From IMG/VR virus record IMGVR_UViG_3300027741_000002, positions 62,001 through 126,000 of that record: a stretch of DNA of 64,000 nt; one strand, 5' to 3'. This document shows positions 39,895-48,714 of the stretch, one piece after another. A model generated the notes under the pieces. The model searched no databases. It saw only the letters and a list, made by a program, of their open reading frames with translations, and had not been told where the DNA came from. Within the stretch, counting starts at the first letter, position 1. Each line of letters begins with the position of its first letter. The DNA is from a virus. Made by a program: the position numbers and the translations under genes.

Positions 39895-39967
39895 GCGGAC
39901 GTAGCGCAGTTGGTAGCGCGGAACCTTGCCAAGGTTCAGGTCGCCGGTTCAAACCCGGTCGTCCGCT
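39895..39967 (+). tRNA. tRNA-Gly(GCC)
   Basis: A full cloverleaf folds by eye. Acceptor GCGGACG pairs with CGTCCGC, the D-stem is GCGC/GCGC, the anticodon stem GAACC/GGTTC holds loop TTGCCAA, and the T-arm GCCGG-TTCAAAC-CCGGT is complete. Anticodon GCC reads GGC and GGT. The 3' CCA is not encoded. It lies close to glycine-rich adhesin genes. Confidence 0.95.
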
Positions 39968-39990
39968 CTGGTTCACGATATTATAAAGTC

Positions 39991-40197
39991 ATGCCCTTGA
40001 CCTATGGAGTCATCTCTCCGATAGTTCCTAGTGACGTCTGTGATCTCTGCCCGTCCTTTGCTGCGGTGAAGGCTGAGATTAAAAACAAGATAATCTTTCT
40101 ATGTGACATACATGCGTTCGTGCACAGCGAAACAATCTGGGAGGCGGCAACAGCCGTCTATGACAAGCTGGACATACTTCCGCCAAAAGACGCTTAA
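39991..40197 (+). CDS. DUF7455-like zinc-binding protein
   Basis: The start MPLTYGVISPIVPSDV is chosen to stay outside the tRNA. The 68-residue product has CDLCPSFAAVKAE and FLCDIHA, a spacing like the 19793-20008 product. It is the last plus-strand gene before the fibre region. Function is unknown. Confidence 0.6.
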   Translation: MPLTYGVISPIVPSDVCDLCPSFAAVKAEIKNKIIFLCDIHAFVHSETIWEAATAVYDKLDILPPKDA

Positions 40198-40198
40198 A

Positions 40199-40435
40199 CT
40201 AGATAACTAGTGTAGCAGCTTCTTCTTCTGTCAAAGGTGTTCCTGCAACAAGCTTAGCCTTAGCTGAAGCCTTCAGAGCTGCGAGTGCCGCGGCTGCAGC
40301 TTCTTCCTCTTCGCGACGAGCTGCAGCATCTGCTGCATCTTGGTCACGCTGAGCGATTTCAGCTGCTGTAAGTTCAAGGATCTGTTGTTCGCCTGTTGAG
40401 CAATCAACTACGATCTTTGTTGGTGTATCTGACAT
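40199..40435 (-). CDS. fibre-associated small protein
   Basis: Start MSDTPTKIVVDCSTGEQQIL overlaps the previous stop (TAATG). The 78-residue protein has a long Ala/Glu helix and ends PLTEEEAATLVI. It resembles the 56338-56547 product and small fibre-assembly proteins often found behind tail-fibre genes. A chaperone role is inferred. Confidence 0.65.
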   Translation of the reverse strand: MSDTPTKIVVDCSTGEQQILELTAAEIAQRDQDAADAAARREEEEAAAAALAALKASAKAKLVAGTPLTEEEAATLVI

Positions 40436-40776
40436 TATGCTGTTACCTGAACCCAAGATGTTGTAGCTTCATCCCATGTGTACATCTTGTCATCTTCTGG
40501 ACGAGCAACAGGTGCGTCCCAGTTGCATGTCTCTTCGTTCAAGACCCAAGACGCAAAAGGCTTAGGTGGAATAAAAGCATCGCGGCCGGAATCAAATGTG
40601 TATCCAATTCCTGCGTAGTTCTTGCGAATACGCGCGTTGTAAGATGTCTGAACCCATGTGCCACCAAGACCGAGGTCGGCAGCTAGGTAATCATTTCCGC
40701 GGTTTTCCTGCTCGTCTGGGACAACAAGAACACGTGTTACGAGGTTGTCTCCGTCAATTTCTGCAAAGTGTGCCAT
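40435..40776 (-). CDS. conserved phage structural-region protein (MAHFAEI family)
   Basis: The 113-residue product has the pattern MAHFAEIDGDN, VLVVP, WVQTSYNARIRKNYAG, DAFIPPKPFASW and repeated short W motifs. I recall this from many cyanophage and pelagiphage fibre regions, where its role is unassigned. A promoter-like TATTAT box (about 40811) lies upstream. Confidence 0.75.
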   Translation of the reverse strand: MAHFAEIDGDNLVTRVLVVPDEQENRGNDYLAADLGLGGTWVQTSYNARIRKNYAGIGYTFDSGRDAFIPPKPFASWVLNEETCNWDAPVARPEDDKMYTWDEATTSWVQVTA

Positions 40777-40833
40777 TGTTATATATCTCCTTGGTTACGG
40801 CGTTAGTCCAATAATATCACAGGTACTTGTTTA

Positions 40834-41037
40834 CTACTTCGGGTCTAGGTTACCTTCCCCGTAGACCACATCTGCGTTGACGAGCTTGACGTCACGTCGA
40901 GTGACGATTCCGCCCTTTTCGTCCAATTGCTTCTTTGCGGTGATCTCGTCGTCCGCAATGATATGGATAAGCATAGTGACCTCATAGCTGAAGCACTGCG
41001 TTACCTTTTTGTCCTTGATAGGTGTTACCTTTGCCAT
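40834..41037 (-). CDS. hypothetical 67-residue protein
   Basis: Start MAKVTPIKDKKVTQCFSYEV has GGGAGAAGAC before ATG. The rest is an alpha/beta pattern (VTMLIHIIADDEITAKKQLD). It lies between the glycine-rich adhesin and the MAHFAEI gene. Function is unknown. Confidence 0.55.
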   Translation of the reverse strand: MAKVTPIKDKKVTQCFSYEVTMLIHIIADDEITAKKQLDEKGGIVTRRDVKLVNADVVYGEGNLDPK

Positions 41038-41062
41038 GTCTTCTCCCTTGTTAATAGGTCTA

Positions 41063-42721
41063 TTAAATCGCGTATCTAACAATTATGATACCGGAGCCGC
41101 CGCTGGCTTTATAACCGCCACCGCCACCGCCCATATTTGCTGGAGCGTTTGTATTTTGTTCTCCACCACCACCAAGACCTGGCGCTGGAGTGTTATACCA
41201 ACCTGCTCCACCACCTGCGTAATAATAATTACCACCCGATAATTGACCTGTTGATGTAGCAGAACCCATTGCGTTAATTAAGGCAGATGTTGCACCAATT
41301 CCACCAGTTCCACCGATTACTGAACCGTTTGCATTTCCACCAACTCCACCAGCACCTCCACCACCACCAGTACAAAATGCAGCAGTACCGCCAGCGTTAC
41401 CTTGTCCAAAAGTACCACTTCCAGGATTAGTAGTTCCCCCACCATTATTAGAGTTACCACCTGCACCTGATCCGCCAGTAGGGTTTTGGCTTCTATACCT
41501 TGCTCTACCACCACCAACACAAAGGGTCAAGGAACCAAATTGAGAATCATTACCGCTTGTTGCATCATCAACATAATTATCAGTAGCAGTAGTACCACCT
41601 GCACCTACTGTGCAAGTATATGCCTGAGCAGTAAGGGATTGAGAACTAAAAGTTAATAATCCACCAGCACCACCGCCACCTGAATCTTGTGAAGTTCCAC
41701 CTCCGCCAGCAACAACTAATATATCTGCACTTAAGGATATGGTTGGAGTAAATGTACCTGACCCAGTAAATGCGTGATACACATATCCATCAGCGTAACT
41801 TACAGTTCCGCCAGTTGCCTTAGGTGCAGCAGTGTAAAAAATACCTGAAGATAAAAATGTGTGAATTGTATTTCCACCTGATGTGGTTACAGTTCCACCA
41901 ATCGCTTTTTGTGTAGTGCCTGAGTATCGGGCTATAACAATTCCTGAGCCGCCGTTGCCTCCATTTTTATTGGCTTGATAAGCACCGCCGCCACCGCCAC
42001 CGCCTGTATTAGATGAACCATTGTTAGTATTTCCATTTGCTCCACCGCCAGTTCCACCAGTACCAGGGCCAGTTGCAGAGCCGTAACGATAAGATGAACC
42101 ACCACCACCACCACCAGCATAAGTAGTTGATGAGCCTGAAATAGATGTGGCTACACCATTACCACCATTACCTTGTGTTGAATAATTACCACCAACAGCA
42201 CCAGCGCCACCGCCACCGCCAGGACTTTGGTCATAACCACTAATTCCAACAGCAGCATCACCACCAGCATAACCTTGATTAATTGTACCAGCAGCGCCCG
42301 TAGAAACAACAGAATAATCTCCAGTACCACCACCACCACTACCACCTGTACCAGGTGCAGCATTTGCTGAATTAATACCTGATGAACTTCCTTTACCACC
42401 ACCAATAGAAGTTATAGTAGAAAATACAGAATTACCACCTTGAGTAGCATAAGTTGTTGAAGATTGTATTCCACCATTACCACCAGCACCAACAGTTACT
42501 GTGTATGCAGTATTAAGTGCCATTGATAAAACAGTTTCTAGTGAACCACCACCACCAGTTGCAGTAACAGTAGAGCGTAAACCTCCTGCTCCGCCGCCAC
42601 CACCACCAGCATTTGAAGCAGCAAATCCTGCACCACCACCACCTGCAACAACAAGGTAGTCAACTGCAAGTGTTAAACGACTCAACGCTCCCGCTGAAGC
42701 GGCAGTTCCAAGAATTGGCAT
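41063..42721 (-). CDS. glycine-rich adhesin, tail-fibre tip type (paralogue 1)
   Basis: The start MPILGTAASAGALSRL follows AGGATAAACTA. The 552-residue product is a series of Gly-rich blocks (GGGGAG, GGAGGL) alternating with short beta sequences such as LVVAGGGG and VTVGAGG. C-terminal GGSGIIIVRYAI is shared with two other adhesins here. Poly-Gly folds like this occur in T-even-type gp38 adhesins and bind receptors at the fibre tip. The repeats probably reflect duplication. It has no signal peptide. Confidence 0.8.
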   Translation of the reverse strand: MPILGTAASAGALSRLTLAVDYLVVAGGGGAGFAASNAGGGGGGAGGLRSTVTATGGGGSLETVLSMALNTAYTVTVGAGGNGGIQSSTTYATQGGNSVFSTITSIGGGKGSSSGINSANAAPGTGGSGGGGTGDYSVVSTGAAGTINQGYAGGDAAVGISGYDQSPGGGGGAGAVGGNYSTQGNGGNGVATSISGSSTTYAGGGGGGSSYRYGSATGPGTGGTGGGANGNTNNGSSNTGGGGGGGAYQANKNGGNGGSGIVIARYSGTTQKAIGGTVTTSGGNTIHTFLSSGIFYTAAPKATGGTVSYADGYVYHAFTGSGTFTPTISLSADILVVAGGGGTSQDSGGGGAGGLLTFSSQSLTAQAYTCTVGAGGTTATDNYVDDATSGNDSQFGSLTLCVGGGRARYRSQNPTGGSGAGGNSNNGGGTTNPGSGTFGQGNAGGTAAFCTGGGGGAGGVGGNANGSVIGGTGGIGATSALINAMGSATSTGQLSGGNYYYAGGGAGWYNTPAPGLGGGGEQNTNAPANMGGGGGGYKASGGSGIIIVRYAI

Positions 42722-42803
42722 TAGTTTATCCTTCTCTAAATATACATACAATTCTATACCAATTCTATACTAGTACGGACAAAGCGTCTTAAGGCATAAG
42801 AAA

Positions 42804-42829
42804 AGCGGGGCCAGTTTCCTGACCCCGCC
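42804..42829 (-). terminator. terminator of the secreted coiled-coil protein gene
   Basis: GCGGGGCCAG and CTGACCCCGC form a 10-bp stem with a G-U and a TTTC-type loop. TTTTCTT follows on the minus strand. Confidence 0.85.
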
Positions 42830-42842
42830 TTAATGACCTACT

Positions 42843-43859
42843 TTACTTAATCGCGGTGAACTTATACTTCTTTGCCATCGCGTTGTACTTAGCCTTAATT
42901 GAGGCCATGTCCTTATTGAGCTTAGCAACTGCGGCTGAAAGATCAGCAACTGCCTTATCTGTAACAACCTTAGCAGCCGCGTTATCCGCTACTACCTTAG
43001 CCATTGCCGCGTCCGCTGCAGTCTTATCAGCTGCGCGTCCTGCCTTCTCAGCGGCAAGTTCAGCCTTGACCTTTGCAAGTTCTGCTGCAAGATCGCTTAC
43101 GACTGTTGTAGCTGCAACTGCAGCCACGCCTGTAGCTGTTGCTACAACTGTAATAGATCCAGTAGCAGGAGCAAGAACCTTAAGCTCTGCGTTGCCAAGA
43201 CCTACTGTAGCTGTATCAACCGCTGTTGTCACTGTTGCCACGTTAAGGCCAGTTGAAGCAACTGTTGCACCTGCAACTGTAGCGTTAATCGCAAGGCCGG
43301 AAACCTTGTTGCCGAAAACGTCTAGAGCTGTAAATGTGTATGTTGCCACTGTGCCAGAAGCTACAGCTGAAGGAGCAACTACAGAAACTGCTGATGCTGC
43401 GCCTGCTGTGCCCTTCATGTAAATTGTGTTGGTAACTCCACCGTTAGAAACGATGATTGTACCTGCCGCTACATTAGTTGTGTAAGCATAAACAGTTGCA
43501 GTGTTACCTGTTCCTGTTGCTACAACAACTGATGAAGCTCCGTCTGTCGAGCGTACACGCACTGCCGCTGGATTATCTAGAGCTGCAACGAGCTTGATAG
43601 CTCCTGTTGCGACGAATGAAACTGAGGTACCTGCGTCTACAGTTGCGACCAAACGGACTACGTCTGCTTCGTCGATTGTGTTATCTGCTGGAACCGTTAC
43701 TACTGCAGGTACTAAAGCTGTTGTTGCGTTCGAACTTGCAACAGCTGCTCCGACCTTTACTGATAGTGACATGTCCGCAGCGCTTGCCGGGAGTGCAACT
43801 GCAGCTCCAAGACCTAGCGCAACGACAGATGTCATTGCTATGTTACGTATTAACTTCAT
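42843..43859 (-). CDS. secreted Ig-like / coiled-coil surface protein
   Basis: The 338-residue protein has a signal peptide (KLIRNIAMTSVVALGLGAAV, cleavage near ASA-A). Val/Thr/Ala-rich Ig-like beta segments follow to about residue 255. A helical coiled coil (about 260-330) ends in KKYKFTAIK. The make-up resembles actinobacterial S-layer-like proteins. AGGAG lies before ATG. It may alter the infected cell surface or be taken from the host. No phage-structural marker is seen. Confidence 0.75.
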   Translation of the reverse strand: MKLIRNIAMTSVVALGLGAAVALPASAADMSLSVKVGAAVASSNATTALVPAVVTVPADNTIDEADVVRLVATVDAGTSVSFVATGAIKLVAALDNPAAVRVRSTDGASSVVVATGTGNTATVYAYTTNVAAGTIIVSNGGVTNTIYMKGTAGAASAVSVVAPSAVASGTVATYTFTALDVFGNKVSGLAINATVAGATVASTGLNVATVTTAVDTATVGLGNAELKVLAPATGSITVVATATGVAAVAATTVVSDLAAELAKVKAELAAEKAGRAADKTAADAAMAKVVADNAAAKVVTDKAVADLSAAVAKLNKDMASIKAKYNAMAKKYKFTAIK

Positions 43860-43882
43860 TATTCTCCTATAGGTTTTTCTAA

Positions 43883-44026
43883 CTACTTCTCAGTAGCTAG
43901 GTGTCTATCCTCACAGTCTCTTGCTAGCGATGAAACAACATATACCTTGTCACAAATGGCACACGTCCATTGCTGCATACGTCGTTCATTACTCATAAAG
44001 CCGTAAGAATCATTAAATGTAGACAT
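43883..44026 (-). CDS. 47-residue zinc-finger protein
   Basis: The frame from 44026 (MSTFNDSYGFMSNERRMQQW) has CAICDKVY and a later C...H (DCEDRHL), spacing of a simple zinc finger. It precedes the surface-protein gene. Function is unknown. Confidence 0.55.
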   Translation of the reverse strand: MSTFNDSYGFMSNERRMQQWTCAICDKVYVVSSLARDCEDRHLATEK

Positions 44027-44039
44027 AGGTGTCTACGGG

Positions 44040-44195
44040 TTATTCTGCAGCTGCTCGCTTGTCTACCGCGGCAAATGCCGTGTTAACGTCCTCTTTTGTA
44101 AGTCTAAATATGATTTCAGCCGTCAAGTAAGAGACTATGTATATAACGCCTAAAGTTCCAAAAACCATAAGTCCTAGCTTTAGTGTAGGGCTCAT
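44040..44195 (-). CDS. 51-residue membrane protein
   Basis: The frame from 44195 (MSPTLKLGLMVFGTLGVIYI) has one or two hydrophobic helices and ends TKEDVNTAFAAVDKRAAAE. The ending resembles that of the neighbouring 44198-44491 product (INAAFNSVDKKAN), so the pair may have arisen by duplication or interact. Confidence 0.6.
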   Translation of the reverse strand: MSPTLKLGLMVFGTLGVIYIVSYLTAEIIFRLTKEDVNTAFAAVDKRAAAE

Positions 44196-44197
44196 AT

Positions 44198-44491
44198 TTA
44201 GTTAGCCTTCTTGTCTACAGAGTTAAATGCAGCGTTAATTTCTTGAACGGTAAGTTTTCCATCGTCCATGAATCCACGAGCAAGGCGCTCAACTACAGTT
44301 GCAACACCAAGTGTTCCAGCAAGGATTACTGCCTTCGCGGTGCTAATTCCAACAACAGCGCCAGCGCCGATAACACTAAGTCCTGATGCAGCGAATACTG
44401 CTATGATACGAAGCAAGATGTTCTTAATCGCGGTGACTGGTCCTGCTGCCACTGAAACATCAGCTTCCATAATGTCGTTCTTTTTTGCCAT
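44198..44491 (-). CDS. holin-like membrane protein
   Basis: The 97-residue protein has two hydrophobic helices (about 24-45 and 50-66; LLRIIAVFAASGLSVIGAGA) and a charged tail. Size and topology suit a holin. A small partner membrane gene follows directly, as in holin/antiholin pairs. The role is inferred from topology. Confidence 0.6.
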   Translation of the reverse strand: MAKKNDIMEADVSVAAGPVTAIKNILLRIIAVFAASGLSVIGAGAVVGISTAKAVILAGTLGVATVVERLARGFMDDGKLTVQEINAAFNSVDKKAN

Positions 44492-44556
44492 ATAATCTCC
44501 CTAGGGATAGAGGTAGTAAGGTTTGCTTACCTCTCCCAAGAAGCTTTATTATTCTA

Positions 44557-44844
44557 TCATTTATTGCTGTTTGTTACTTTTAACTTTCTGCGGTGAACAC
44601 GTCGTTCTTTCTGGGTAGTTCCGCCCCAGATTCCCATTTCATCGTGCTCTACTGCCCATGCAAGGCACGGCTCTTTATAAGGACAGCCTGCACACATTCT
44701 TCGCGCTGCGCCAATGATGTATTGAGATTGGCCCTTTGCTCCTTTTTCTGGAAAGAAAATCTCAGGATCTGTAGTCGCACAAGCAGGGACTCCAAGATCT
44801 TTGAAGACAGGGTAATTGCTAGATAGCTGTATGTCTAGTGCCAT
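44557..44844 (-). CDS. WhiB-like iron-sulfur regulator 1
   Basis: Start is MALDIQLSSNYPVF. The 95-residue product has the four WhiB cysteines Cys22, Cys51, Cys54 and Cys60 (CAGCPYKEPC) and the G[IV]WGG turn GIWGGTTQKERR. A basic tail (VHRRKLKV) may touch DNA or sigma factor. WhiB proteins bind the host sigma factor and are specific to Actinomycetota and their phages. Confidence 0.92.
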   Translation of the reverse strand: MALDIQLSSNYPVFKDLGVPACATTDPEIFFPEKGAKGQSQYIIGAARRMCAGCPYKEPCLAWAVEHDEMGIWGGTTQKERRVHRRKLKVTNSNK

Positions 44845-44900
44845 GGACGGACCATACACACAATAGGAATTCTTGTAAACTATAAGTTTTTAGTTTACAC

Positions 44901-45203
44901 TTACTTAACTATTCTTAATCCTTGCTTGCGAAGAATAAAGTTTCGTTCGTCCGCTGTCATTCCGCCCCAGACACCAAAGAACTCTGGAATTGAAAGAGCA
45001 TGACTTAAGCATTGTTCCAAAACAGGACAACCTCTACACACCTTCTTGGCAGCTTTTTCTTTTTCACGTTTTTCCTTGCCACGTGCCATCAGATCTAAAA
45101 AGAATAGATCTGAATCTACATCACGACAGTTAGACTGTTCCTGCCATGCCCAGTCATCATAGACAGGGCGCAGGTTGAGAAGCTGCGGGTTATGTTTTGC
45201 CAT
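44901..45203 (-). CDS. WhiB-like iron-sulfur regulator 2
   Basis: The 100-residue product has Cys26, Cys56, Cys59 and Cys65 (CRGCPVLEQC) and GVWGGMTADERN. An unusually basic loop (RGKEKREKEKAAKK) lies between the first and second Cys. It is tandem with WhiB 1 but clearly divergent, so the two likely have separate targets. Confidence 0.92.
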   Translation of the reverse strand: MAKHNPQLLNLRPVYDDWAWQEQSNCRDVDSDLFFLDLMARGKEKREKEKAAKKVCRGCPVLEQCLSHALSIPEFFGVWGGMTADERNFILRKQGLRIVK

Positions 45204-45238
45204 TAAATAATTCTATATTGAACTATGACAAAAGTACG

Positions 45239-45418
45239 TCATTTAGACGTTGAGTAAAACCCGTTTCCTTTGAAGCTTATTGAAGGTACGCTGTACTGTC
45301 TCTTAAGCTCTTCAGAGCACTCCGGAGCGGTGCAGGTTGGATTACCCTCTGGCTCGCTTATGCTACGCTCTATGAGGTTGTAGTGACCATTCTTGCAATG
45401 ATATTCGTACTGTGGCAT
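45239..45418 (-). CDS. FmdB-like zinc-ribbon protein
   Basis: The frame from 45418 (MPQYEYHCKNGHYNLIERSI) ends SVPSISFKGNGFYSTSK. This start and ending match the FmdB regulator pattern. The zinc site is C8, C29 and C34 plus a His, one Cys short of a classic ribbon. ATG overlaps the stop of the ribonucleotide reductase gene (TAATG), so the two are cotranslated. Confidence 0.75.
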   Translation of the reverse strand: MPQYEYHCKNGHYNLIERSISEPEGNPTCTAPECSEELKRQYSVPSISFKGNGFYSTSK

Positions 45419-47457
45419 TACTTCATGTTCTCCACGATAAGCTTAACCTCGCACGCATCAGTTGTGCAGTACGCATCTCCGATTGCATCCGACGCCATTC
45501 CTGCGTAGACTCCGGTGAAGTCAATAGGAAACAACTTCATCGTCGCATCCTCATACTCACTTGCGGTGATCTGCGTGTATGGCATCTGCGGATATGTGAA
45601 GTTACCCATCGGCAGGAAGGACACTGTCTTCAACTGTCCGTCGTACATGTGAAGAACTGTTCCTACGTGCTCCGCTTCCTTTTCAGGATCAAATGATACG
45701 GTTACAGAGACAGAGTTGTCTGACCAGTAGCGCTGCGCTGTTGCGGCGATTGCTGTCTTCTCAAAGATTGATACTTCCTTCTCGGCACGCTTAGCGCTTG
45801 ACTTGATAGGGAAGAACACGACGCTCGTAAAGTCTGGTGACTCTGACGCAGGCTCAACTCTGTAGTTTGCCATCTTGAAGAGAGGCAACATTGGATCTTC
45901 GTTAGAGAAACGAATTGCGCGGTTAAAGTACTCTCCGCCTGGTGTCCAGTGAACTCCCGGTGACTCTCCTGCCAAGATTGAAACTGTACCTGAAGGCTTA
46001 ACGGTAGTCATCTTAATAGACTCACGAATACCAAGCCACTCTGAATACGTGTTGTCATACGTCTTGACTGTCTTGTATCCTTCGTCCATCCACTCACGCA
46101 GAGTTGGTAAACCAACGTTGTCTGCAAAGTTAGCTACACCGGACATTGAAGTTCCGATACGGCGGTTGCGTTGCATGATTGCGTTTGTCTCCTCCCAGTG
46201 AGTAGGAAGCAGCGTCACTGTCTTAGCATATAGATATGCAAACTTCAACGTGCGCTTGTAGTCTTCTAGTGAATCGTGACGTCCTAGATACGTCTCAACA
46301 AGCGTGCAACACTCGTATGATTCAAGTGACTGCTCTGCGCAAGGGTTGTATCCAACTACGCGGTGATCCTTGTTGTTTACTGGATCTGCTAAACGACCAT
46401 ACTTACGTGATACGTCCATCCAGACTACGCCAGGCTCTCCGTTGCGGGCAATGCCCTCAACGATCTTGTCTAGATCTTGTCCTACTGTTGTTTCAATGGA
46501 GTTGTTTGACATCCAGCCCCAACCCGGTGATGCTGGGTCATAGCTATTGCGCTCTGGGAAACGCTCTGTGTTCTTAAGGTTTAGGAACGTATCGTCATCA
46601 AGGCGACCGATTAGAAGTTCAGCTGAGCGACGAACGTTGCCAGAAACAACGCACACGCCAATAAGATTACCGATGTCAGCAAGATCAGTACGAGTAACTT
46701 TTTCACCGGCGCGTCCTTCAAATAGTTTACGGATGTAGTTGTGTAAACGTTCTAACGGTTCGTGTCCTGCGGCTGTGCCACCGAACGTCTTGATTGGAAT
46801 ACCTGCTGGGCGGACTTGGCTGTAATCATATAATGGAGCCTTCTGATCTGGCTTGAGGTAAGCATTGAGGATGATTGAGAGTGATTCAACCCATCCTTCT
46901 CTTGTGTCTGGGACAACGTATGTTTCCTCTCCTTGCGGTGAATAAATCACAAAATCTTTGTCTGCACCTTTATCATCAAATCCTACACCAACGCCGAGCA
47001 TTGACGCTTCCATAAGAAACGCAAAAGGCTTTGCTGGGTTTTGCTTTGTCATTTCAAGTGTTGAAACAAATGCACAGTTTTGCAGTGCTGCAGAGTTCTT
47101 TTGCACGTTAACTAAAGGAGTACCCATAACCCAGAGACCACGACCTGGCGGTGTCCACTTTAGATTAAATAGTCTATCAAATCCATCCTTTGCAGATGCC
47201 TGTGCCTTTGAATCATTCCAAGGAAGTCTTTGGCTTTTGCAGTGATCTTTTTGAATAGAGTACATGCCATTGATGACACGCTCGCATACGTCAGCCCAAG
47301 TTTCCTTGGTGCCGTCTTCTTTTAAGCGAGAGTACGTGCGAAGAAAAGTAATTTCTCCAACAGAGTTTCCTGCTGCATCAGTGTAGCCAAAAGGAGCTTT
47401 CTTTCCTCGATACCCTTGCACAAAATCATCGCTTAGTTTGAAAGAGAAAAAGCTCAC
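45418..47457 (-). CDS. nrdJ: B12-dependent ribonucleoside-triphosphate reductase (class II, NrdJ)
   Basis: The protein of about 679 residues starts at GTG 47457 with AGGGGG upstream. It is of the monomeric adenosylcobalamin type (about 739 residues in Lactobacillus). Cys128 and the C-terminal DACEVK tail fit the redox pair set. NPCAEQ gives the thiyl Cys373 and Glu375, and Cys384 is 11 residues on as in known enzymes. It makes dNTPs without oxygen dependence but needs host B12. It is coupled to FmdB-like gene 45239-45418. Confidence 0.93.
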   Translation of the reverse strand: MSFFSFKLSDDFVQGYRGKKAPFGYTDAAGNSVGEITFLRTYSRLKEDGTKETWADVCERVINGMYSIQKDHCKSQRLPWNDSKAQASAKDGFDRLFNLKWTPPGRGLWVMGTPLVNVQKNSAALQNCAFVSTLEMTKQNPAKPFAFLMEASMLGVGVGFDDKGADKDFVIYSPQGEETYVVPDTREGWVESLSIILNAYLKPDQKAPLYDYSQVRPAGIPIKTFGGTAAGHEPLERLHNYIRKLFEGRAGEKVTRTDLADIGNLIGVCVVSGNVRRSAELLIGRLDDDTFLNLKNTERFPERNSYDPASPGWGWMSNNSIETTVGQDLDKIVEGIARNGEPGVVWMDVSRKYGRLADPVNNKDHRVVGYNPCAEQSLESYECCTLVETYLGRHDSLEDYKRTLKFAYLYAKTVTLLPTHWEETNAIMQRNRRIGTSMSGVANFADNVGLPTLREWMDEGYKTVKTYDNTYSEWLGIRESIKMTTVKPSGTVSILAGESPGVHWTPGGEYFNRAIRFSNEDPMLPLFKMANYRVEPASESPDFTSVVFFPIKSSAKRAEKEVSIFEKTAIAATAQRYWSDNSVSVTVSFDPEKEAEHVGTVLHMYDGQLKTVSFLPMGNFTYPQMPYTQITASEYEDATMKLFPIDFTGVYAGMASDAIGDAYCTTDACEVKLIVENMK

Positions 47458-47533
47458 CAAAACCCCCTGGAATATGTTGTAATTTTAGATCAAAATTAGA
47501 TGACGAATTATACTGCTTTTTCGTTAAAGCGTG

Positions 47534-47761
47534 TTAACTTCCTAGTGTTTCAAAGATTTCTTTACACGGCTTGCAGACAGGAAATTTTGTTCCGTCTCTT
47601 GTTGGAACCCATATTTTTCCACATAAAGCGATAGCAGGCTTGCCTTCTACGTATGCTTCCATTGCTGCATCGCGGTGAATATAATGCGAAAACTTGTCGT
47701 GATCTCCGCTGTTAGTGCGCAGATCTGCTTCAGTATCAACTTCTATTATTACGTCGCTCAT
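47534..47761 (-). CDS. DUF3039-like protein
   Basis: The 75-residue product has GDHDKFSHYIH, ALCGKIWVPTRDG and PVCKPCKEIFE. That order is the DUF3039 signature, a family I know from Actinomycetota. A zinc site (one C, then CxxC) is likely. It points to the host group. Function is unknown. Confidence 0.8.
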   Translation of the reverse strand: MSDVIIEVDTEADLRTNSGDHDKFSHYIHRDAAMEAYVEGKPAIALCGKIWVPTRDGTKFPVCKPCKEIFETLGS

Positions 47762-47778
47762 ACTTGCAATTATATTAC

Positions 47779-48675
47779 TTAACCACCCACTGCAGAACGA
47801 AGATAGCGAACAATAACAATACCAGATCCACCTATGCCACTTACTGTATTGTATTGACCGCCGTTCAAAGCTCCGCCGCCGCCACCACCAGTATTAGTGC
47901 CACCTGCAACTCCGTACCCACCGCCTCCACCTGCGCCAGCTTGTCCACTAGAAGCATCAACTCTGTATCCGCCGCATCCACCACCTGCGTAATATCCGCT
48001 TCTACCAGTTCCAGTTGCAGTTGCCCAAGATGACCAAGTGCTTAATCCATCTCCGCCCGACCCGCCAGGAGTTTCTCCGTACCCTCCGCTAAGAGACACG
48101 CTACCTCCTGCTGCGCCCGCGCCGCCTCCGCCACCTTGCGCTGGATACGCACCGTTTGTGCCACCAAAAGAATCTCCACCTTTATTTCCATAAAAAATTC
48201 CGCCAGTGCCGCTTGTAGCTGCGCCACCTGTTGCTGTTGCTGATGTGCCCTGATTACCGCTTGCTCCACCGCCAGATCCGCCAGCTACTCCGTCTACAGC
48301 ACTAGCTAATACGCCTCTACCGCCGCCCTTTGCGATAAATAAAGAACCTAGTGAAGAATCAACTCCATTAGACCCAAGGCTGCCACCGCCACCAATTGTT
48401 GCCGTGTAAGTTCCCGCCGAAAAAGAAGTTGCAGCTCCATATTGAACTCCACCAGCTCCACCGCCAGAAGCGTATCCTCCAGCCGAGTTATTTCCGCCTG
48501 GGCCTCCGCCTGCAATTACAAGAGCATCTGCAGTAAGAGGAGCTGCAGTGACTACTAAGTCTGCGGTAGAAGTAAATGTACGGTAGTAATAAGTTGCGTC
48601 ACTAGTAAGTGTACCGCCAGTGACAATTGACAAAGGTACATTGTACCCGCTCGCGATTGTTCCAAGAATAGGCAT
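47779..48675 (-). CDS. glycine-rich adhesin (paralogue 2)
   Basis: The 298-residue protein begins MPILGTIASGYNVPLSIVTG, keeping the MPILGT.AS opening of paralogue 1. Gly-rich blocks follow and the end has GGSGIVIVRYLR. It is roughly half the length of paralogue 1, with one repeat unit rather than two. It probably serves as an alternative receptor-binding tip. Confidence 0.8.
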   Translation of the reverse strand: MPILGTIASGYNVPLSIVTGGTLTSDATYYYRTFTSTADLVVTAAPLTADALVIAGGGPGGNNSAGGYASGGGAGGVQYGAATSFSAGTYTATIGGGGSLGSNGVDSSLGSLFIAKGGGRGVLASAVDGVAGGSGGGASGNQGTSATATGGAATSGTGGIFYGNKGGDSFGGTNGAYPAQGGGGGAGAAGGSVSLSGGYGETPGGSGGDGLSTWSSWATATGTGRSGYYAGGGCGGYRVDASSGQAGAGGGGGYGVAGGTNTGGGGGGALNGGQYNTVSGIGGSGIVIVRYLRSAVGG

Positions 48676-48714
48676 AGGCTTATTTTATCTTATCTACATA
48701 TGATTGATAAAAGC

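Noticed and set aside
42856-43872. Long plus-strand frames opposite the secreted coiled-coil gene
   Set aside because: Low-complexity Ala/Val codons create open antisense frames; the minus frame has signal peptide, AGGAG and terminator.
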